From Lonicera japonica (taxonomy: Eukaryota; Streptophyta; Magnoliopsida; Dipsacales; Caprifoliaceae), in NCBI GenBank assembly GCA_021464415.1, contig CM038467.1:51255309-51319308 (forward strand): 64,000 bases of DNA, written 5' to 3'. Made by a program: the position numbers and the translations under genes. Numbering within the stretch: the stretch's first letter is position 1; each line of letters opens with the position of its first letter. Below are positions 58,128 to 64,000 of this stretch, in pieces. The notes beneath the pieces are model-generated. The model saw only the letters and a list, made by a program, of their open reading frames with translations. It was not told the origin of the DNA and searched no databases.

Positions 58128-58296
58128 CTGTTACATCACATGATTTTAACATTTAATTATGCTAGTAATACATTTTCCAAAAATAAGTTATGTTGAGTAT
58201 ATCTATTATGGCAAGTAATTATTAAATCTATCATATTTCATGCATATCACTTCATTGCATTTTTTCAAAAATCAAATCACTAGAATCAAAGCATAC

Positions 58297-58602
58297 CCGT
58301 GTACGGCGGCGGATCTCGTGTGCCGCGGGCTCCATCAGTAGCCATTCTCGCCCTTCTCCCGGCGAGATCAAAGGTACGTCACGGTACATCGCCCTCTGTA
58401 GAGAGCCGTCTGCCCCCAATGGCCCCTCCCAGGCCACACCCTCCCAATCGTCGTGATGAGGCGCACAGATCAGTCGCCCATCCATCATCGCGGTAATCGG
58501 GTCCACCTTATCGCCCGGGAGTAGCTCCGGCGCCTCCCCTCCCTCCGGTGGGCCCCCCATCATCATATACACGAAGATCGCCAGTAGCCTCGCAAATGCC
58601 AT
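58297..58602 (-). pseudogene. PMD gene first exon of D2
   Basis: ATG 58602, 102 codons, ending at a GTATGC donor (58296). It contains ..APHHDDWEGVAWE.. and ..EWLLMEPAAHEIRRR.. aligning with exon 1 of B (..SPHHDDWEDLDW.., ..WLLMESAFHEIRRR..). The exon itself is open, but the gene is truncated after exon 2. The D and B versions differ widely, so the gene is an old component of both families. Confidence 0.75.
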
Positions 58603-58711
58603 CGCTCCCACTCGTCTAAAATACTCACTAAATATTTTTGAAAATTAGATATTTATATGCTAGAGAGAGAGATTGAAAGAAGAAGTGACGAGAATGATCC
58701 AAACAGGCCAC

Positions 58712-58790
58712 TATTTATAGAAAATAGGGGCCAGCCGCAGGCTAGCCAACCGTACGGCTAGCCCCCAACCGTAAGGCTGGGGGGTCAGAC
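58712..58790 (-). promoter_or_regulatory. Promoter of D2's antisense PMD gene with D-type palindromes
   Basis: TATAAATA (58719-58712) lies 110 bp before the ATG. Upstream, 58741-58762 has GCTAGCC/GGCTAGC arms around AACCGTAC. It is followed by AACCGTAAGG (58767-58776) and flanking CAGCCGCAGG. These are the same AACCGTACGG units found in the D LTR promoters. Confidence 0.65.
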
Positions 58791-59042
58791 CCTGCGGCTA
58801 CCCCTCAATTTTGACCAGTTTGACCAAAAAAAAAAAGAAGAAGAGAGAGACAGATTGTGAATCAATTTCTCCCAAGATACGAAAGGACCAAGACTCACAC
58901 ACACACGAGACGGCTAATCGAAACCCAAAGCTTGACACTCTAAAGTCTGTGGAGGAACCAAAATTCAAATGGATGGATCTATTTTCCGAAAAGCTCGAAT
59001 CTGATTAATAAATAAGGAAGGTGTAAAAGAGGAATCGGGTAC
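58791..59042. other. Noncoding region upstream of D2's PMD promoter
   Basis: A- and purine-rich with an A-run at 58828-58837. No recognisable gene. Confidence 0.4.
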
Positions 59043-59195
59043 TAGAAAAAATTGAAAGAGTAGAAAAGGGGAAAATCCCGTTGGTCCAAGAGAGGAAAAA
59101 GTGAGGAAAAGAAAAAAATCGACAGGGAGAGCCACACTAAGAGTGACAGCTGTGCCAAAAGGCCGAGGGCTACATCTTAGGTGAGTAAGGCTCTT
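59043..59195. other. Conserved noncoding block in D2
   Basis: Counterpart of 26588-26750 in B. It begins with 26 identical bases and ends with GGTGAGTAAGGCTC, about 475 bp upstream of the PMD TATA box. Confidence 0.65.
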
Positions 59196-59629
59196 GTTTT
59201 GGAAAAAGAAAAGAAAGAAAAGCAAGAAAAGTCCGAAAGCCAAAAAATAAAAGGCCGGATAATCAAAAGAGGGAGCAATAAGGGTATCAAAAAACAGAAA
59301 ACGATACAAGACCAGCATCTTCCCTGTGGAAAAATCAGAGGGTAGCTTGAGGATTATTGAGAATTCCAGGAAAAATTATGTCCCCATTACCAAAGGGAGG
59401 AAAAAAACTGAGGGTAGAGAGATGCCAAATCCCAAAAAATCCATGCACAGCGGTCCGAAAGTTTCTACGAAAAGTTAATCCAGATGTCTGTTTCCCAATA
59501 AAGGTCAAAATTGAGGGTGGAAGGAAAGAAAAAAGCACTCCTACTTGCAAGTAGTTCTCTCTAACATATCATTTTTGGAAAAAAACAACAACAGTGTCTG
59601 AGTAACCATGGCAATGAGACATCGAAGGG
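59196..59629. other. Purine-rich 3' region of D2
   Basis: A/G-rich noncoding sequence before the tandem array. No gene is seen. Confidence 0.4.
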
Positions 59630-60715
59630 AATTTTTTCGGATTCCTCATAGTTAGGAATTCTTCGCATTCCCCACGATGGGAATTTTTCTGAAACCACTT
59701 TCCCCACGAAGGGAAATAACGACTCCACGTGTTCCCCACGAAGGGAATTTTCTCAGATTCCTCGGAGTTAGGAATTCTTCGCATCCCCCACGATGAGAAT
59801 TTTTCTGAAACCACTTTCCCCACGAAGGGAAATAACGACTCCACGTGTTCCCCACGAAGGGAATTTTTCTCGGATTCCTCTGAGTTAGAAATTCTTCGCA
59901 TTCCCCACGATGGGAATTTTTCCGAAACCACTTTCCCCACGAAGGGAAATAACGACTCCACGTGTTCCCCACGAAGGGAATTTTTTCGGATTCCTTTGAG
60001 TTAGGAATTCTTCGCATTTCCCACGATGGGAATTTCTCCGAAACCACTTTTCCCACGAAGGGAAATAACGACTCCACGTGTTCCCCACGAAGGGAATTTT
60101 TTCGGATTCCTCTGAGTTAGGAATTCTTTGCATTCCCCACGATGGGAATTTTTCCGAAACCACTTTTCCCACGAAGGGAAATAACGACTCCACGTGTTCC
60201 CCACGAAGGGAATTTTCTCGGATTCCTCGGAGTTAGGAATTCTTCGCATTCCCCACGATGGGAATTTTTCCGAAACCACTTTCCCCACGAAGGGAAATAA
60301 CGACTCCACGTGTTCCCCACGAAGGGAATTTTCTCAGATTCCTCGAAGTTAGGAATTCTTCGCATTCCCCACGATGGGAATTTTTCCGAAACCACTTTAC
60401 CCACGAAGAGAAATAACGACTCCACGTGTTCCCCACGAAGGGAATTTTCTCGGATTCCTCTGAGTTAGGAATTCTTCGCATTCCCCACGATGGGAATTTC
60501 TCCGATCCCCTTTCCCCACGAAGGGAAATACTGACTCCACGTGTTCCCCACGAAGGGAATTTTTCTCGGATTCCTCTGAGTTAGGAATTCTTCGCATTCC
60601 CCACGATGGGAATTTTCTCCGATCCCCTTTCCCCACGAAGGGAAATAACCTTTACCGCGCATTCCCCATGAAGGGAACAACTTTATCCACACATTCCCCA
60701 CGATGGGAATCTTTT
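59630..60715 (+). repeat. 116-bp tandem array of small hairpins in D2's 3' region
   Basis: About nine copies of a 116-bp unit, with repeat starts 116 bp apart on the - strand at 59961, 60077, 60193, 60309 and 60425. Each unit has several TTCCCC-ACGA-AGGGAA or ATTCCCCACGATGGGAAT inverted repeats. The array becomes irregular after about 60500. Since 116 is not a multiple of three, all - strand frames happen to be open. These ORFs are not regarded as genes. Confidence 0.88.
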
Positions 60716-61156
60716 TTCCAAAATTAGAATTCTTTACACATTCCCCACGAAGGGAATCTGATTCACATTTTCCAAAGATAGGAAATTTCTTTTAGCACCA
60801 CGCCCCACGAAAGGATATATCACAAGACTAAGGTCTTTCTTATACGTCTCCCTAAGAAATGGGAAAACTTTGAGAACACTTTTTCCACCACGATCATTGG
60901 GACTCGGCAAAATGTCAAGCCCCCCGTGAAATCCTACACACTGAGGGTGGTGTGCCACTGACGGTAATGTATCACTGAGGGTAGGAGGAAGAAAAGGTTG
61001 ATGTATCGTGTCGCCCAGCCAAAAGAGAAAGGGGCAGTCGTGGGTTGCGTCGCCTGAAGCACAACAAAATCCGCATGCCAGAAATGGTATACTCTTATTC
61101 AAGTATCTTGAGATTCACCCGAGAGTCGTGAATCGTTGTCTTCTTATCGTCCTAGT
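60716..61156. other. Sequence between D2's array and the polypurine tract
   Basis: A few degenerate ATTCCCCACGA units, then unique sequence. A short GTGCCACTGA/GTATCACTGA pair lies near 60950-60976. No ORF of note. Confidence 0.4.
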
Positions 61157-61191
61157 ATTCTTGCCGACAAGAATTCCAGGACGAGAGGGTC
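61157..61191 (+). promoter_or_regulatory. Pre-LTR hairpin and polypurine tract of D2
   Basis: ATTCTTG (61157-61163) and CAAGAAT (61168-61174) form a 7-bp stem with loop CCGA, 17 nt before the LTR. GGACGAGAGGGTC abuts the LTR, sharing CGAGAGGGTC with B. Confidence 0.72.
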
Positions 61192-62503
61192 TGTGAACAC
61201 CCTAATCCACGACTCTCGTGCGAATGCTGATTTTCTTTTAAGCAAGCATCTGTCATATTTAATCAGGAGTCATCATGCATGTAGAAGACTAATAGGAAAG
61301 ACTCCAATTCCGGACGCGTTGGGAGTCGAAGATAACCCTTGTTGCTTCTTCGCTTACTAGGACGGGGATCGACCTAGTAAATTTGGTTTTTTTCCGAGTG
61401 TTCCTACACTTTTTTGTGAGCCAGCCGCACCTCCTAGCCGCACGCTCAACCGTACGGCTACCTGCCAACCGTACGGTTGGCACCTCCCAGCCGCACCCCC
61501 CTGTCGCACGCCCAACCGTACGGCTACCTGCCAACCGTACGGTTGGCACACCCCCTGTCGCACGCCCTAGCCGCACCCCATGCCGCTACCCCTGCGGTTG
61601 GCCTTTTTTGGAGCATTTTTGGCAGATTTTCAGCTATAAATAGGACCCTTGGGATCCCATTTTGGGATCATCAACATTCAATAGTATTTTTGGTAAGTAG
61701 GAACTCTGTCAAAATCTTTAGAGAGTCATTTTTAGAGAAATTCTGGGAGAAAGTTAGAGAGAGAAAAGGCTAGTGAGAGGAAGTTAGTGAGAGAAAGCCT
61801 TAGAAAGAGAAAGTTCTAGAGAGAGAAGGAGGCAAGGCAACAAGGCAACAAGGCAAGGTTCTTATTTCTTCAGGCGCGTCAGGTACGTCATTCTGCCACT
61901 CTACTAATTTTAATACCGCATTTGAATTCCTTTTTAATACGGAAAAGTAGATAACTTGCAAAGAAGTTCACCACTTTCAAAATAAATCCTTTCTAAATTT
62001 TATAAGAAAACTAAAACTCGTTTTGACACGTTTTCAAAACAAAACAAAAATACAAAAACAGTTTCCAAAGAAAAGAACTACGAGACTCTGATTTCATTCT
62101 ACGAATGAATACGTAGGCGCTCGCAAAGCTCGGGTCTGATTTCAAAATATTATTTTAAACTGAATTTATCCGGAAAGGACTGTTCTGAAAATAATTCGAA
62201 CTACTTGCAAGATATCTAAAATAGGAATTAGATACATGATCCATTAAGAGACCGAAAGGGCGAATTGGGTGCCTAACACCTTCCCAATTCATAACGTAGT
62301 TCCCGAACCCTAGCAAAGTAAATTTTCAAAATAAAACTCTGGTTTCAAACGTATGAAAGATAGTTCGTTTTCGAATTATCCTTCATACGATCTTTTGTTT
62401 GTTTTCTTGTAAAACAAACTGGCGACTCTACAAAACAAATTTTTTTTAAAAAAAAAAACCTAGAACGAGGATGCCTCTCGGGTCGCGGGTCCGGATTCTC
62501 ACA
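61192..62503 (+). repeat. 3' LTR of D2
   Basis: 1,312 bp, TGTGAACACC to TCTCACA. It carries two perfect 18-bp palindromes GCCAACCGTACGGTTGGC (61464-61481 and 61530-61547) and TATAAATA at 61635-61642. The conserved LTR hairpin is at 62261-62291. It has clear divergence from 46632-47873. Confidence 0.88.
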
Positions 62504-63750
62504 CAACACTTGCCCTTTCTGGGGATATGTCGCGCGACAATCTTCCCCGAGCAGTATAAATAGGCCAACACCCTAAGGGTTCAAGGATGGCAACTTGGGA
62601 TTGAAGAATTATTGGCTTATATCTGATTTTCTAGTCTTTTGTCAAGTATTCTCGATTATCGTCTTATTTCTGAAGAATTATCGAATCTATTCTCGACAAT
62701 CGACGTGTCCCGTTTATGGAATCGAATTCTCGAAAATATTTGGAGAAGGAAAAGATCATCATCGCCGGAGATCTCTCTGCTGTATTATATTTTCTTTCTT
62801 ATTATTATTCTCGTCGGGAAGGTAAAGAAAGTCTCTTCTAGCATTTAACAATAGATATCTGTGTACTTGTTTTACCTCTGTTGTTTTGTCCACGTTTTAT
62901 TTGAATAAACTTATTGCCAAGTTACAAATAGTCTACCGTTTTTAAAACAAAAGACCCTGATAAAACCATTTACAAAACCAGAAGAGTAAGTACATTATCA
63001 TCCGAATAAAATCCTGTTTTAAAAAACCGGACCGGTAAAACTTACTTAGGAATTAAAAACCCGGTATATCCTATCTGTTTCATAGATTGTGATATGTCTG
63101 GTAAAACTCCCCTCAAGAGTTCTAATTCCATATTGAATTAGTTCTGATACAAGATCCAAAACTTTTCTAAAAGAAGTCAAAACCCGAGAAAAATCATCGT
63201 TATCTGAGAAATAACACGATAAAACTCCCTCTAAAGTAAGAACAACTCTTGACACTTGTATTTGCATCTCTCAAAACTAAACATTGGATCTCGGAACACA
63301 AAGGTTTTTTGTGCCCTTTCCCATTTTTCCCAGTAATTAGGGTTTTCACTTAGAAAGTAGTAGACTGTTAGTAAAAGCATCCAAGTTTTTCAACATAGAA
63401 TAAACATATAAAAGATTACTAGAGACCGAAAGGGCGGAATGGGTGCTTAACACCTTCCCAAACCGTAATATAGTTCCCGAACCCTATAGAATCCTGGTTT
63501 CATAGACAAACGTGTAAAGAAAGGCTTATCAGTAGCCTTTCTCTTACACAAATGTTTTGTTCGTTTTCTCGTAAAACGTACTGGCGACTCTGAACGAACC
63601 CTTTTTTACATCTAGGAATAGAACATGGGGACACCCGATATGAACTACAAACACCAAATAAAAGCAAATGGAACGAAAGAATCCGTTCCGACGTTTCAGA
63701 CACCCAACAACAGGAACGAGACCTGGGGGTCGCATTTGCGGATTCTCACA
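62504..63750 (+). repeat. 5' LTR of element F, truncated at its start
   Basis: About 1.25 kb, aligned from within U3 through the conserved AGAGACCGAAAGGG block and GGGTGCTTAACACC hairpin to TCTCACA. More diverged from B than E is. Confidence 0.88.
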
Positions 63751-63751
63751 G

Positions 63752-64000
63752 TGGCGACTCGGCTGGGGACTTTAGAAAACTAGACTCTTATATGTGGACT
63801 TTTGTTTATTTATTGAATATTGGCTTTTACTGCTTTCCCTACTTGCGTTAATTGATTGAGAAGAAACCTTTTTCTAAAAATAGAAGTTTTCAAAAATACG
63901 TAATAAAGATAATGATATTTGCAAAACCAAATCTTTTTGAACTTTGCACGCACTTTCACAAATCATGCATTAGTTTTACGAGTGTGAATTTACCCCAAAC
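63752..64000 (+). other. Primer binding site and leader start of element F
   Basis: TGGCGACTCGGCTGGGGA (63752-63769) is one base away from the recalled tRNA-Arg complement. The remaining sequence matches the start of the leaders of A, B and E and holds no gene. Confidence 0.75.

Larger units (their letters stand above)
54182..62503 (+). mobile_element. Element D2: 3' part of a second family-D copy
   Basis: It begins within the gag/protease linker and continues through protease, RT, RNase H and part of the second RNase H. It then jumps into antisense PMD exons, a hairpin-rich array, polypurine tract and 3' LTR (61192-62503). The integrase, DUF7745-like gene and 3' PMD exons are missing. It ends inside the U3 of element F's LTR. 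Confidence 0.78.
62504..64000 (+). mobile_element. Element F: Tat-like retrotransposon, LTR (5' truncated) and start of leader
   Basis: The sequence joins U3 of an A/B/E-type LTR directly to the end of D2's LTR. One palindrome TGTCGCGCGACA (62528-62539) lies 16 bp before TATAAATA (62555-62562). The LTR ends at 63750. A primer site TGGCGACTCGGCTGGGGA (63752-63769) follows, then leader to the window edge. The first part of the LTR is missing. Confidence 0.85.

Noticed and set aside
59569..60701. Long overlapping - strand ORFs with repeated W-S-R-Y-F-P-S-W-G-K type peptides
   Set aside because: They arise from the 116-bp tandem array, which happens to lack stops in all three - strand frames. 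The unit length is not a multiple of three, so the peptide frame changes each repeat.
46632..62503. Single intact family-D element with an internal tandem duplication
   Set aside because: No matching target duplication, diverged LTRs, different host elements on each flank and a nonhomologous junction at about 54181 favour fusion of two elements.

Overview
The window is a block of plant nuclear heterochromatin made almost entirely of nested and broken LTR retrotransposons. No ordinary host gene, rRNA, tRNA or CRISPR array was seen. A flowering plant is indicated by Athila- and Tat/Ogre-type Ty3/gypsy elements, primer binding sites matching plant tRNA-Asp and tRNA-Arg, and plant mobile domain (PMD) genes. 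The species cannot be told. All lineage and domain names are by recognition from memory, not from searches.

Nesting, oldest to youngest on the left: G, a Tat-like + strand relic whose integrase tail starts at 39205, is interrupted by A, a Tat-like - strand element running from before base 1 to 39204. A is interrupted inside its antisense accessory gene by B (Tat-like, +, 1970-28949, target duplication CCCGT). B is interrupted inside its 5' LTR by C (Athila, +, 3245-16848, target duplication GACCA). C's LTRs differ at about three positions in 1.58 kb, so it is very young. On the right, a Tekay/Del-like pol scrap (40333-40594) is interrupted by E (Tat-like, +, 40595 on). E is cut at about 46631 by family-D material. 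The D block (46632-62503) is best read as the 5' part of one element (D1) fused to the 3' part of another (D2). It is followed by the LTR of a further Tat-like element, F, which runs out of the window.

A, B and G carry an antisense accessory module downstream of pol. One gene is a multi-exon PMD gene and the other a DUF7745-like gene, both read toward the element's own pol, each with a TATA box. D2 keeps only PMD exons. All visible copies are damaged, mostly by C-to-T type stops and small indels.

The most interesting signal is regulatory. In A, B, E and F the LTR promoter carries palindromes TGTCGCGCGACA just upstream of TATAAATA. The same palindromes sit just upstream of the TATA boxes of the antisense genes in A and B. 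Family D has lost that motif and uses a different palindrome, CCAACCGTACGGTTGG, again in both its LTR and its antisense PMD promoter. This suggests an operator-like motif that links LTR and antisense transcription and turns over together within a family. Other structural signals are a 7-bp hairpin ending 17-18 nt before the 3' LTR in three unrelated families, a conserved hairpin 86-88 nt after the pol stop, hairpin-rich tandem arrays before the polypurine tract, and an inverted pol duplication inside C.
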